Origin: Bacillota bacterium
GTDB lineage: Bacteria > Bacillota > Bacilli > Paenibacillales > Paenibacillaceae
Reading direction: 5' to 3'
Assembly: GCA_023433615.1 (NCBI GenBank)
Contig: JAEZCJ010000187.1
Span: 1 to 64,000, forward strand
DNA length: 64,000 nt
The notes beneath the pieces were generated by a model, which had not been told where the DNA came from, ran no database searches, and saw only the letters and a list, made by a program, of their open reading frames with translations. Positions 40,443 to 49,417 of this stretch are shown piece by piece. Numbering within the stretch: position 1 is the stretch's first letter; every line of letters starts with the position of its first letter. A program made the translations under genes and the position numbers.

Positions 40443-41471
40443 CTAGTCCCCTTTATGATCAAGTTCACTGTAGAGGCTTTCCAGGATAGGTCTCTCTTCT
40501 GCAATGATCCGCAGTAAGAGCTCACCCATTCCTAACGTTTGTTGACGCAGATAACCGCTAGCGACCCTTGAATCATGCCGTTGAAGGACTTCCCGCTTAA
40601 TGGAGCTGTTTCTGAGTGACTGAGCAAGATCAACGATAGTTGAATAGGAACGTTCGTATTCAATGGAAAGCGGGAGTACCGTTTTCCTCAGAAAAGCGAA
40701 TCTATTCAGCATAATTTTCTTATGCTCCCATAAGAGATGAAGATCACGTGTGCTGATAAACTTTGGGTTGGTAAGCAGCTGCTCATATAGGCTATTCATG
40801 GCTGCAATGCCGAAAGAGCCATGCAGCGGCTGCTCATATTCAGCATTTTTGATGGAGGTGTTCGTCGATAGGAGGTAATCGGAAAGCTGCCTGGTAATTG
40901 CGGAAAGGGAGAAAGAAAACTCCCATTGGGCATATGGCCGCAGGATGTGGATGTCTTGGTGATGAAGCGTATCGGTACTCGAGTTCATATAGGCAAGATC
41001 GAGTTCCGCCGAAGTCACGACTGTTTGATCGTACGTACGCTCATCCGTGAAGCCGGTCAGAAGAAAATCGTTATCGGCATACCCGTATAGCAGAGTATCG
41101 TGTGTATAATCAAGGGAATGGTAACCGAAGCGTTGCGGGATGTATCGTTCATTCAGGTATGCATATACGTAACACCCATCGTCAATACATTCCTTAACGA
41201 ACTTCGAGAAGGGGATGTGAAGTCTTCTGTACAAAGATTTGTTTATCCGTTCTTTGACCAGCCATGGCCATCCGTACATGTTGATATGATAGAAATTGAA
41301 GGAGTCCATCCCGGGGTCGTAGGGCTCAGCCATGCGTAGTTGAATATATCTGCTGAAGAACCAGGGTGCAAAATCCATCTCTTGCGGAAAGATTGACAAG
41401 GGGTAAGCGTGGTGAAGGTAGCTAGTAATGGGAGCGGGGCGCAGCGGCAATATGCGTTGGGTCATGTTCAA
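40443..41471 (-). CDS. Unknown protein, resembles C39/BtrH-like cysteine-protease folds
   Basis: A 342-residue protein that I do not recognise with certainty. The middle reads FSKFVKECIDDGCYVYAYLNERYIP, then FGYHSLDYTHDTLLYGYADNDFLL and a DERTYDQTVVTSAELDLAY, a pattern (Cys, then His near an aromatic LLYGYxxN) similar to C39-like and butirosin BtrH-type acyl transfer proteins found near biosynthetic gene clusters. The C-terminal half is helical and shares no motif. No signal peptide. It sits between a nucleotidyltransferase and glycosyltransferases, so it may process an amino acid or acyl group added to the glycan. Function remains open. Confidence 0.5.
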   Translation of the reverse strand: MNMTQRILPLRPAPITSYLHHAYPLSIFPQEMDFAPWFFSRYIQLRMAEPYDPGMDSFNFYHINMYGWPWLVKERINKSLYRRLHIPFSKFVKECIDDGCYVYAYLNERYIPQRFGYHSLDYTHDTLLYGYADNDFLLTGFTDERTYDQTVVTSAELDLAYMNSSTDTLHHQDIHILRPYAQWEFSFSLSAITRQLSDYLLSTNTSIKNAEYEQPLHGSFGIAAMNSLYEQLLTNPKFISTRDLHLLWEHKKIMLNRFAFLRKTVLPLSIEYERSYSTIVDLAQSLRNSSIKREVLQRHDSRVASGYLRQQTLGMGELLLRIIAEERPILESLYSELDHKGD

Positions 41472-41490
41472 TCCCTTCTGGAAATGATTG

Positions 41491-42363
41491 TTATTTGCGG
41501 GCGATCGCCATCAAGCGCTGGCCGTAGGGAGTCTTCTTCATGGCTTCGCCCAGTCTCTGCAGGTGTACGGAATCGATATAGCCTTTGCGGTAAGCCGCCA
41601 ATTCAGGCGAACCGATTAAAGTTCCCGTTAATTGCTCGCTTGCTCGGACCGCTTGCTCCGCTTGTTGTATCGAATGGTGTGTCCCCGTATCGTGCCAGGT
41701 GTAGCGGCTGTCTAAGAGCGTTACGGACAGGCGGTTTTGTGCCAGATAGGCACGATTCACGTCCGTAATTTCGAACTCGTCACGGGTTGATTTCGTTAAG
41801 GTTTTAGCTATTTCTACAACGTGATTGTCATAACAGTATAGTCCGGGCACGCAGTAGTTGGATTGAGGGTTGCGAGGCTTCTCCTCCAGCGAGGTTGCTC
41901 TGCCATCCGGATCGAACGCGATGACGCCAAAGTTTTCCGGGTCCGATACTTGATAGGCAAAGACAGCTGCCCCGCTGCGCGTGGAGGCCGATTCGGCGAC
42001 AAGGCGATCGAGTTCCGGCCCCCAGAATAGATTGTCCCCCAGCATCAGCGTAATGGGATCGCTGCCAATGAAGGATTCGCCAATGACCAAGCATTGGGCA
42101 ATACCTGCCGGGTAATGCTGCAACGCATAAGAGATCGAAATCCCCCAATCGGCACCGTCTCCCAGCAGAGCGGTAAACTGCCCCAGTTTATCTTCGGCAG
42201 CAATGATGAGAATATCGGTGAACCCTGCTTCGATTAATTGCGACAGCGGATAGTAAATCATCGGCTTCCCTGCAACTGGGAGCAGTGGTTTCGGCACAGC
42301 CTTCGTCATCGGATACAGCCGGGTTCCCTCTCCGGCAGCTGCAATAATGGCTTTGGCTTTCAA
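41491..42363 (-). CDS. Sugar-1-phosphate nucleotidyltransferase (RmlA-like)
   Basis: A 290-residue enzyme. The N-terminal signature is AIIAAAGEGTRLYPMTKAVPKPLLPV, close to glucose-1-phosphate thymidylyltransferase, with the uridine/thymidine-binding LMLGDNLFWG, the EKPRNPQSNYCVPGLYCYD motif, and EITDVNRAYL. It joins a sugar-1-phosphate to a nucleotide (dTDP-, UDP- or CDP-). The exact sugar cannot be assigned. It overlaps the methyltransferase gene by 4 bp. With the inositol synthase two roles are possible: providing an NDP-sugar for the three glycosyltransferases or activating an inositol phosphate. Confidence 0.85.
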   Translation of the reverse strand: MKAKAIIAAAGEGTRLYPMTKAVPKPLLPVAGKPMIYYPLSQLIEAGFTDILIIAAEDKLGQFTALLGDGADWGISISYALQHYPAGIAQCLVIGESFIGSDPITLMLGDNLFWGPELDRLVAESASTRSGAAVFAYQVSDPENFGVIAFDPDGRATSLEEKPRNPQSNYCVPGLYCYDNHVVEIAKTLTKSTRDEFEITDVNRAYLAQNRLSVTLLDSRYTWHDTGTHHSIQQAEQAVRASEQLTGTLIGSPELAAYRKGYIDSVHLQRLGEAMKKTPYGQRLMAIARK

Positions 42364-43061
42364 TTCGGCTCCTCCTTAATCGATGCTTCCATGTAATCTT
42401 TCAGGACATATTTCATGTTCATATAACACTCGGGGTGGGCAATAGATACCGGCAAAGAGGAATGTGCACGGTCGATAGTCGAGTGGGATGCGAGGTGGCG
42501 CTGTTCGATAAAAAGCAGCATGTTCTGGCGGTACCACCAATCAATGTGAGGATTGTTCCAGAACGCTTGCCGCAAACAATCCACCAGCACGTAACCATTG
42601 TTTGCGAATTTGCTGACCCAGTAGTCCTGCCATTGTTCGTTCAGATGGTTCGTGCCCCCTTGATAGGGGATAGCCGCCGAGAAGACAACGGCAGGACCGA
42701 GTTGGCACAGAGATTCGACAAAGGAGTCAGCATTCGATTCTGGCAGATGTTCGGCCACTTCAAGGCAAATGACCAGATCGAAGCGCCGTTCGAGGTTGAA
42801 AGGGGAGGATAGGTTATGCGCGTGGAAAGCCTCTTGCGGGATATAGAGCTTGTCTCGATCGATATAATCGCCATCCACGCCGGTAATGTCGGTTACCCCG
42901 TTCTCTATAAAAGCGGCAAGCCAAGTACCACGGCCGCATCCGATATCAATTACGCTTGATGGATGGAGAAGTTCAATGATGAAGGGGGCTACTAGTTTGG
43001 CCGATAGGCGGGAACCATCTTGTTGTGCGGAGAAAAAAGCATCGTCGTAGATTGCTTCCAT
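42360..43061 (-). CDS. Class I SAM-dependent methyltransferase
   Basis: A 233-residue methyltransferase. It has motif I VIDIGCGRGTWLAAF, ITGVDGDYID (acidic loop end), and LVICLEVAEHLPES, then AIPYQGGTNHLNEQW. It is of the kind found in glycan operons, where it may cap a glycan. The ATG at 43061 with GGAGG 6 bp upstream is chosen over an upstream ATG at 43142. It is the first gene of a seven-gene minus-strand operon ending at the inositol-phosphate synthase. A divergent membrane-protein gene starts 180 bp away. Confidence 0.85.
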   Translation of the reverse strand: MEAIYDDAFFSAQQDGSRLSAKLVAPFIIELLHPSSVIDIGCGRGTWLAAFIENGVTDITGVDGDYIDRDKLYIPQEAFHAHNLSSPFNLERRFDLVICLEVAEHLPESNADSFVESLCQLGPAVVFSAAIPYQGGTNHLNEQWQDYWVSKFANNGYVLVDCLRQAFWNNPHIDWWYRQNMLLFIEQRHLASHSTIDRAHSSLPVSIAHPECYMNMKYVLKDYMEASIKEEPN

Positions 43062-43240
43062 GATCTTGCCTCCGTATTGGGTAAGTATTAGATTAATTGT
43101 ACGAGAGCGTTCCCACAAGCGCTCTGGTTTAATTGCGGTCAACCAGGCGCGTTCGATTCATTGAGAATAGCGGCCGCACGGAATGGGGAAGATGGAACTA
43201 TCTTCTTAGACACCTTAGACTGACTGGGGGCGCAGGCTGC

Positions 43241-43714
43241 ATGGGATTCGTCATTCTTTTCGCCGCGGCGTGGTTATCCGTATTCGCGTTCTACTCGATG
43301 AAGAAGAGTCTGACGCTCCTGGAGAACACCTTCGTGTTCTTGATCATGCTGACGATCGGGATTCATCTCAATTGGGTCGTGGCCGAGGAGTTGAAGTATG
43401 TGGTTGCGACGAAGGACGGGCTCTTATACGCCGGATTGATGAGCTACAGGCTCGTCACGATGCCGATGGTATTCGTGCTGATGGCTAACGGGGTCGGGAG
43501 ATCGAGAACATGGGCCCGCGCTTACCTGACAATTGGCATAGCATTCGCCGCGATGCTAGGCCTGTGGGGCGTCATGACGGCGTACGAAGTTATCACCGAA
43601 GTGAAGTGGAATCTGTTCTATGAAGCGCTATATATCGCTGCGCTGCAGGGCGTCTGCTTGCTGCTGCTGAAGCTCTATCGCAGAAGGCTGGGACGGGAGG
43701 CGAGCGCAGCTTGA
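43241..43714 (+). CDS. Small membrane protein (four to five helices)
   Basis: About 157 residues. Hydrophobic segments lie at residues 2-16 (VILFAAAWLSVFAFY), 24-46 (ENTFVFLIMLTIGIHLNWVV), 60-80, 92-112 and 125-145. GGGGG stands 8 bp before the ATG at 43241. An ATG at 43133 gives a longer basic N-terminus but has no support. The stop overlaps the next gene's TTG start by 4 bp. A family name is not known to me. The pair looks like the Bacillales set of small integral membrane proteins of unknown function that travel together. Confidence 0.65.
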   Translation: MGFVILFAAAWLSVFAFYSMKKSLTLLENTFVFLIMLTIGIHLNWVVAEELKYVVATKDGLLYAGLMSYRLVTMPMVFVLMANGVGRSRTWARAYLTIGIAFAAMLGLWGVMTAYEVITEVKWNLFYEALYIAALQGVCLLLLKLYRRRLGREASAA

Positions 43715-44301
43715 TTCTCTGGGAGCGGTTCGATTCGAATGAATGGTTCATGCTGGCCGTGCTGCTGTTCTCATATGGCGCCATATGGCTGCTGCCCAAG
43801 CGCGTTCCGATCAGCTGGCTGATCCTCTCGCTTGTCTGGGGCATAGCCAGCTCAACCGTGTTCGACTTTACGATCGGCGGCGGATTGATGGATTTCTACG
43901 TGATCAATGATACGAATCATTATGAGTTCGTCGATCTGTTTACGTATTTCATGTTCGCGCCATTCGGTTATTTCTTCGTCTATGGCTACGAACTCCTGCG
44001 CATATCGAGGACAACGTTGATTCTCTACATCGTCGGATGGACGGTCGTAGGCGTGAGCTTCCAATGGCTGGCCGAACTTATGGGACTGACGCATTATAAG
44101 AACGGCTACCGGATGGAGTACAACGTTGTGGTATTCTTGGTCATTCAATCGATCACGGGCCTATTCTACGGGCATATGCGGGCCAGCGTTCCGTTCAAGC
44201 GGCCATCGCCGTCATCGGGCAGGTCTCGAGCACCGGCACGGTGGTCGCCGAAGAAACCGTCGCCCGCCAAGTTCCGCCGGGCAAGGAAATCCTCTCCCTA
44301 G
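43711..44301 (+). CDS. Membrane protein with basic, Pro/Ser-rich tail
   Basis: A 196-residue protein with a TTG start overlapping the previous gene. It has about five membrane helices in the first 155 residues, with conserved-looking stretches FDFTIGGGLMDFYVINDTNHYEF and FQWLAELMGLTHYKNGYRMEYN between helices. The last 35 residues are rich in Pro, Ser, Arg and Lys and may be cytoplasmic. The family appears in Bacillales next to a similar small membrane protein, with no known function. Confidence 0.68.
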   Translation: MILWERFDSNEWFMLAVLLFSYGAIWLLPKRVPISWLILSLVWGIASSTVFDFTIGGGLMDFYVINDTNHYEFVDLFTYFMFAPFGYFFVYGYELLRISRTTLILYIVGWTVVGVSFQWLAELMGLTHYKNGYRMEYNVVVFLVIQSITGLFYGHMRASVPFKRPSPSSGRSRAPARWSPKKPSPAKFRRARKSSP

Positions 44302-44528
44302 TCGATTCACCCCTATTGGATGCATGCATGCTTGCTTCAGGAAGCGGCAGCGGCGTCGGTCTCGCAGCGCAGCGAGCCGGCTCCTCTGCCGCTTCTTCTT
44401 GCCGTGCCCGAATGTTATGACAGCACATGACAGATTGATGACAATATCTAGGCGGATTGTCCCTATTCAGATCCGAATGCAGCCATGATAATGGATAGGC
44501 ATAGATTAGAAGGAGGACATAAGGGGAC

Positions 44529-45317
44529 ATGAGGACCGTTATTATAACCGGCACGACGAGAGGGATCGGCGAGGCGATGGCCCGCCTGCTCCTCGAGCAG
44601 GGACATCGGGTTATCGGCGTCGCTCGAGGACGGAGCGACTCTCTGCATGCATTCGGCCTATACGATGGGCTGACTGCGGATCTGGGCCGGCCGGAAGTGC
44701 TTGAAGCCCTAATGGCAGACGTCTTCGCTAAGGTTCAGCCGCAGCGGCGCGCGGACGGCATCTATCTGGTCAATAATGCCGCGATGCTCCAGCCGCTGCG
44801 GAATGCGGAGCGGCTCGACGCGGCTGCCGTAGCTTCGCATCTATCGGTGAATCTGACTGCGCCGATCATGCTGTCGGGCTTGTTCGCGCAGCATGTCGAG
44901 GCGTGGCAGGGCGATAAGCGCATTCTGAACCTGTCTTCCGGGTCTGCAGACAACCCGCTGCCCGGGATGGGCTGTTACTGCGCGGCGAAGGCCGGACTCG
45001 ACACGTTCACGAAGGTAATGGGGCTGGAGCAGCTGAAGAAGCCAGCGCCGATTCGAGTCGCTTCGGTTTGGCCGGGCATGATCGAGACGGAGATGCAAGC
45101 GGAGGTGCGGAGGCAGCCGAGAGAATCGTTCGAGAGCGCGGGCTTGTTCATCGGGGCGCAAGAGAGCGGGATGCTGGCGACGCCGGAGCATACCGCATCG
45201 CGGCTGGTCGATCTGCTGTTCAGCGAAGCTTTCCCGCAGGGAGGCATCGTGGAGGATCTCGCATCGTTCCCGCCTCCCGCGGGTCCGAGGGCAGTGAGGC
45301 GATGGCGGGATGGCTAG
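44529..45317 (+). CDS. SDR-family reductase (benzil/sepiapterin reductase-like)
   Basis: A 262-residue Rossmann enzyme. The NADP motif is VIITGTTRGIGEAMARLL, then LVNNAAMLQPL, the catalytic Ser in NLSSGSADNP, and YxxxK in GCYCAAKAGLD. PGMIETEMQAEVR follows. It resembles Bacillus (S)-benzoin-forming benzil reductase (YueD type), reducing a carbonyl with NADPH. A purine-rich AGGAGG stretch lies about 15 bp before the ATG. Its stop overlaps the glycosyltransferase start by 8 bp. Confidence 0.85.
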   Translation: MRTVIITGTTRGIGEAMARLLLEQGHRVIGVARGRSDSLHAFGLYDGLTADLGRPEVLEALMADVFAKVQPQRRADGIYLVNNAAMLQPLRNAERLDAAAVASHLSVNLTAPIMLSGLFAQHVEAWQGDKRILNLSSGSADNPLPGMGCYCAAKAGLDTFTKVMGLEQLKKPAPIRVASVWPGMIETEMQAEVRRQPRESFESAGLFIGAQESGMLATPEHTASRLVDLLFSEAFPQGGIVEDLASFPPPAGPRAVRRWRDG

Positions 45318-46611
45318 AATTCTAATCGCGACCGTACCCATTCTCGGCCATGTCCATCCGGCGTTATCGATCGCCAGAGAACTGCTCCGGCGCGGGCATG
45401 AGGTGGCTTGGTATACCGGCCGCCGCTATCAAGAGGCCATCGAGCGAATCGGAGTCGAGTTCTGGCCGTGGATGGAGGCGGCGGACTACGATGACAGCGA
45501 CTTCGACCGCCAATTCCCCGCCCGCAAGGGCAAGCGGGGGATGGCCAAGCTCAGGTTCGATATCCAGCACCTGTTCATCGAGCCTATGCCGGGCCAGTAC
45601 CGGGATCTGAAGATCATCCAGCAGCTTTTCGAAGCGGACGTCCTGCTGTGCGATCCTGCATTCCTCGGCAGCGTGCCGCTGGCGATGGAGGGACAGGGAC
45701 TGCGCATTGCGGTTTTCGGCATTCTTCCGCTCACGATTACGAGCCGGGATACGGCGCCGTTCGGGCTTGGCCTGCTGCCGGGAACGAGGCCGCTGACGAA
45801 GCTGCGCGACCGCGCGCTGCATGTGCTGATGCAGAAGGTCATTTTCGGCGGGCTGCAGCGCAGAGTAGACGCCTTGCTGGAGGATCTCGATATGGAGCGG
45901 CTCCCATGCTTCTTCCTGGACGCAACGGCGCAGTTATCGGACATTTTCCTGCAAGGGACGACGGAATCCTTCGAATATCCGCGCAGCGATCTGCCGGATA
46001 CGGTGCGATTCATCGGGCCGATCCTGCCGCAGCCCGCCCAGACGTTCGAGCCGCCGATCTGGTGGGCGGAGGTGATGGACGGCTCGCGTCCGATCATCCA
46101 TGTCACGCAAGGCACGATCGCCAACGAAGATTTCAACCGCCTGATTATCCCGACCATGCAGGCGCTGGCCGAGGAGGATGTCTGGGTCGTGGCCTCGCTC
46201 GGACGAAGACCGCTCGAGAGCTTGGCATTCACGCTGCCGGCCAATGCGCGCATTGTCAGCTTCATTCCGTATGACCGGTTCCTGCCGCACGTGGATGCGA
46301 TGATTACGAACGGCGGTTACGGCGGCGTTCACATGGCGTTAATGCACGGCGTTCCGATCATCGGAGCGGGCATGACCGAGGATAAACCGGACGTCAATGC
46401 CCGCCTGGAATGGTCGGGAGCAGGTATTAACTTGCGGACCGAGACCCCATCGGCCGAATCGATTCGGACGGCGGTCAGGCGCGTGCTGCAGGATTCCCGT
46501 TACAAGGAGCATGCGGGGCGCCTGCAGGCCGACTTCGCGAAGCATTCCGCGGTCCATGAGGCTTGCAGCATCGTCGAGCAGTTGGCAGACAGCAGAAGAC
46601 GCGGGTACTGA
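45310..46611 (+). CDS. Macrolide-type glycosyltransferase (MGT/UGT family)
   Basis: A 433-residue GT-B enzyme. The N-terminal acceptor domain starts ILIATVPILGHVHPALSIARELLRRGHEV, the linker region has IIHVTQGTIANEDFNRLI, and the donor site is MITNGGYGGVHMALMHGVPIIG...EDKPDVNARLEW. These are the marks of MGT/UGT enzymes that glycosylate small hydrophobic molecules, often antibiotics, using UDP-glucose. It is coupled to the SDR gene. Its 3-prime end forms part of the terminator. Confidence 0.88.
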   Translation: MARILIATVPILGHVHPALSIARELLRRGHEVAWYTGRRYQEAIERIGVEFWPWMEAADYDDSDFDRQFPARKGKRGMAKLRFDIQHLFIEPMPGQYRDLKIIQQLFEADVLLCDPAFLGSVPLAMEGQGLRIAVFGILPLTITSRDTAPFGLGLLPGTRPLTKLRDRALHVLMQKVIFGGLQRRVDALLEDLDMERLPCFFLDATAQLSDIFLQGTTESFEYPRSDLPDTVRFIGPILPQPAQTFEPPIWWAEVMDGSRPIIHVTQGTIANEDFNRLIIPTMQALAEEDVWVVASLGRRPLESLAFTLPANARIVSFIPYDRFLPHVDAMITNGGYGGVHMALMHGVPIIGAGMTEDKPDVNARLEWSGAGINLRTETPSAESIRTAVRRVLQDSRYKEHAGRLQADFAKHSAVHEACSIVEQLADSRRRGY

Positions 46612-46632
46612 GCGACTCAGTTCCGCGTCTTC
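46595..46632. terminator. Bidirectional terminator overlapping the MGT gene end
   Basis: Stem GAAGACGCGG/CCGCGTCTTC with an inner ACTGAG/CTCAGT stem, between convergent genes. It includes the last codons of the glycosyltransferase gene. Confidence 0.7.
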
Positions 46633-46661
46633 CGCGTTCATGTCTGCTATATTGGCTGCGA

Positions 46662-47414
46662 TTAGATGATATAGGGATTTGCTTCGATTTGCTCTGCTTT
46701 AGCCACGGCTTCTTCGAGCGTCATGCCGACGAAATTCTGCGCGTGGAAGAAGCGGGCGCTCTTCTTGTCGTTCACGAACGCGCCGACCGCGATGCCGGGG
46801 ATGACGCTGTCGACGGCGCTCGGGGCGTTAGGGCCGCCCAGATCGGTTCTGCACCAGCCTGGGTCGGTAATGTTGATCATGACGTCGGTGCCCTCGAGTC
46901 TCGAGGCCAGATCCTTCGTGAACTTGTCGAGCGCCGCCTTGCTTGCTGCATAGCCGGCTTGCTCCGGCTCGTTCTTGATGCCGCTCGTCGTATTGATGAC
47001 GCGTCCGAAGCCGCGCTCGATCATCTTGGGTATCAGTCGATGGCAGATCGTGGCGATGGCGATGAAGTTGATGCGGAAGCTCATCTCGTAGTCCTCGACC
47101 GGGGTCTGCCAGAAGTCCTTGCGATAGGCAATCTGAACGGCCGCATTGTTGAAAACAATGTCCACCTGCGTACCCTGCGCGTCGATCGTATCCAGCATGG
47201 CGACAACTTCATCGTGATTCGCGAGCTCGGCTTCCACGACGTAAGCATCGACGCCGAGCGCCTTCACTTCTTCCTCGACCTTCTTCGTATGCGCGCTGCT
47301 TCTGCTATGCAGGATGAGATTGCAGCCCTGCTTCGCCATGAAGATGGCGGTCTGGTAGCCGACGCCTCTGCTAGCGCCGGTAATGAGCGCCCAACGTCCT
47401 CGTACGTTAATCAT
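46662..47414 (-). CDS. SDR-family oxidoreductase
   Basis: A 250-residue Rossmann enzyme: ALITGASRGVGYQTAIFM at the start, FNNAAVQIAY, catalytic Ser in INTTSGIKNEPEQ, and YAASKAALDKF with YxxxK. DPGWCRTDLGGPNAP follows. The substrate is unknown. It may be a keto- or sugar-alcohol dehydrogenase. It starts by ATGA overlap with the uridine kinase stop, so it follows udk in a two-gene unit. Confidence 0.85.
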   Translation of the reverse strand: MINVRGRWALITGASRGVGYQTAIFMAKQGCNLILHSRSSAHTKKVEEEVKALGVDAYVVEAELANHDEVVAMLDTIDAQGTQVDIVFNNAAVQIAYRKDFWQTPVEDYEMSFRINFIAIATICHRLIPKMIERGFGRVINTTSGIKNEPEQAGYAASKAALDKFTKDLASRLEGTDVMINITDPGWCRTDLGGPNAPSAVDSVIPGIAVGAFVNDKKSARFFHAQNFVGMTLEEAVAKAEQIEANPYII

Positions 47415-48082
47415 TGCAAGCTCTCCTCTTCCGCTCGTATTGACCGATGTGCACGTTCCGACGGCTGGCCGCTTGCCAGGTAGCGGTCCGTTAAGACGGA
47501 GAGTAAGTGAATCCCTACCTCGTTATGGCCGCCTTCCGGAATGATCAGGTCGGCATACTTCTTGGATGGTTCTATGAATGCCTCGTGCATCGGCTTCACC
47601 GTGTTCAGATACTGATCCCGAATCGATTGGATCGTCCGACCGCGTTCCTCGATATCCCGCAGCACCCGGCGCAGCAGCCGAACGTCGGGATCGGTATCGA
47701 CGAACACCTTGATATCGAGCAGCGCTCTAAGCTTCTCGTCGGACAGCACGTGCAGGCCTTCGAGTATGGCGATTTTGCTCGGGAGAAGCTCGAGCGTCTT
47801 CGCGGTTGACCGGGCATGGACGGTGAAGTCGTAGACAGGCGCATACGCGGCTTGTCCCGCCCGAAGCTGTTCGAGATGCTGGATCAACAGCTCGTTGTCG
47901 AAGGCGAACGGATGATCATAATTAATGGCGGAGCGCTCTTCCATGCTGAGATGAACGTGGTCCTTGTAATAGTTATCCTGCGAGATGAACGTGATCCGGT
48001 TAGAGCCGAGCCGGTCCATGACGGAGCGGGCGACGGTTGTCTTGCCCGAGCCGGTACCGCCCGCGATTCCGATGATGAGCAT
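47411..48082 (-). CDS. udk: Uridine kinase
   Basis: A 223-residue P-loop kinase: Walker A GIAGGTGSGKTTVA at residues 5-17, then ISQDNYYKDHVHLSMEER, the acidic NYDHPFAFDNELL, YDFTVHARS, ILEGLHVLSD (Walker B region), and VDTDPDVRLLRRVLRD...RGRTIQSI. It phosphorylates uridine and cytidine with ATP or GTP in pyrimidine salvage. It is coupled to the SDR gene downstream. An esterase gene lies upstream on the same strand, separated by about 100 bp. Confidence 0.92.
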   Translation of the reverse strand: MLIIGIAGGTGSGKTTVARSVMDRLGSNRITFISQDNYYKDHVHLSMEERSAINYDHPFAFDNELLIQHLEQLRAGQAAYAPVYDFTVHARSTAKTLELLPSKIAILEGLHVLSDEKLRALLDIKVFVDTDPDVRLLRRVLRDIEERGRTIQSIRDQYLNTVKPMHEAFIEPSKKYADLIIPEGGHNEVGIHLLSVLTDRYLASGQPSERAHRSIRAEEESLQ

Positions 48083-48183
48083 GGAGACGATGTCCTCCCT
48101 CTGTAGTTAATCGCCGAGATGCCCGTATTGTAGCATAGTGGAGAAGCGATTTCACGTAAGGCGAGCGACATCGGCAGGACGTA

Positions 48184-49125
48184 TCAGGAAGGCGAAGCCC
48201 CGCTGTCGTAGAATCGTAAATAGTTGGCCAATTGACTGGCCCAATAGGAACCGTTATGCCCGCCGGGGTTCGGTGCCCACTTGGCTTGCAATCCGTGCTT
48301 AAGCATAACTTCGTACAGATGCTTATCCTTCTCGGACAGCGGATCGGAATCTCCCGCATCCAGGTAAATATCGAGCTTAACGTCCCGCAGCTTCTCCGAG
48401 GCAGCCAGCAGGAAGGGGTCTCGGGCTGCGCGCAGTTCTTCGCTCGCATAGAGCCAATCGCGCTGATCGAGATAGAGATCCGTCGGCGAATAATCCCAGA
48501 CGGCTGCGCTGTGCGCGCCGATTCGGCTGAACAGCTCGGGATAAGTGAGGCCCAGGTAGAGCGCGGCATACCCGCCCATGGAAGCGCCGCCGATATAGCG
48601 TCCCGTCCGGTCGGTATTCGTGCTGTAGAGACTGTCCACGTAAGGAATCAATTCTTGAATCAAGTAATCCTCATAGCTGCCGATATCGACGGTGCCGGGG
48701 TCACGGCCCTCACCGGGGAATGAGTTCACTGCGAAGCTGTTGCCGTATCCGGGGGAAACCATGATGAGCGGGGCGATGCGTCCTTCTTCGATCAGCTGAT
48801 CGGCGACGCGGTGTATATTCAGGCCGTGGAACCACGAATCGCGGTTGCCGCCATAGCCATAGAAGAGATACAGGACGGGGTAAGGCTGCTGCGGATCATA
48901 GTCCTGCGGCAGGTAGACGGTGAAGCCCATCTGACGGTTAAGCGCACTGCTGTAGAAATCGATCTGTTCGATCCGGGAGTTTGGCGCTTCCGGTTCAACG
49001 GCGATTTCTGCCGCGGCTTTGCCGCGCGGAAGCTCCTGGTCGGTATCGGGAACGGCAGCGGTGCAGCCGGGTACCAGCCATGCTAGGATAGCGAATATGA
49101 ATAAGAGGGGCGGGGATTTGCTCAT
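48184..49125 (-). CDS. Esterase-family lipoprotein (alpha/beta hydrolase, PF00756 type)
   Basis: About 313 residues with a lipoprotein signal (LAWLVPGC lipobox). The alpha/beta hydrolase core has YLFYGYGGNRDSWF, the nucleophile in IGGASMGGYAALYLG, the acid in DAGDSDPLSEKD, and His in GGHNGSYWASQL. It belongs to the esterase D/feruloyl-esterase-like group. The true substrate is unknown. The second ATG (49125) is preferred, because GGAGGTAG lies about 9 bp before it and the first ATG is only 3 bp from that site. The protein would be anchored outside the membrane. Confidence 0.85.
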   Translation of the reverse strand: MSKSPPLLFIFAILAWLVPGCTAAVPDTDQELPRGKAAAEIAVEPEAPNSRIEQIDFYSSALNRQMGFTVYLPQDYDPQQPYPVLYLFYGYGGNRDSWFHGLNIHRVADQLIEEGRIAPLIMVSPGYGNSFAVNSFPGEGRDPGTVDIGSYEDYLIQELIPYVDSLYSTNTDRTGRYIGGASMGGYAALYLGLTYPELFSRIGAHSAAVWDYSPTDLYLDQRDWLYASEELRAARDPFLLAASEKLRDVKLDIYLDAGDSDPLSEKDKHLYEVMLKHGLQAKWAPNPGGHNGSYWASQLANYLRFYDSGASPS

Positions 49126-49417
49126 GGCCATCTACCTCCGAGATCCAAGGAATGACGAATCGTATTGCTCGCTGTCATCGCATGGAAGCCTGCTAACCTA
49201 CTCTCTCACTATATGTAGCTGTGCTCAAGGTTATCCCGCGTGCGGAAGACAACATCTTCCCATTCGGCATTGTCTATAGGGTTCGCGATGGCTGAGGCGT
49301 TATCCTGCTTGCGCGTCGCGTTCGGAGCCGCCGTCGCCCGTCTGCAAGAAGAGGTGTTGGAAGTCGATTCGGACAGGTGTATAATGACGTACATGGGTAA
49401 GATGAAGGAGGGCTGGT

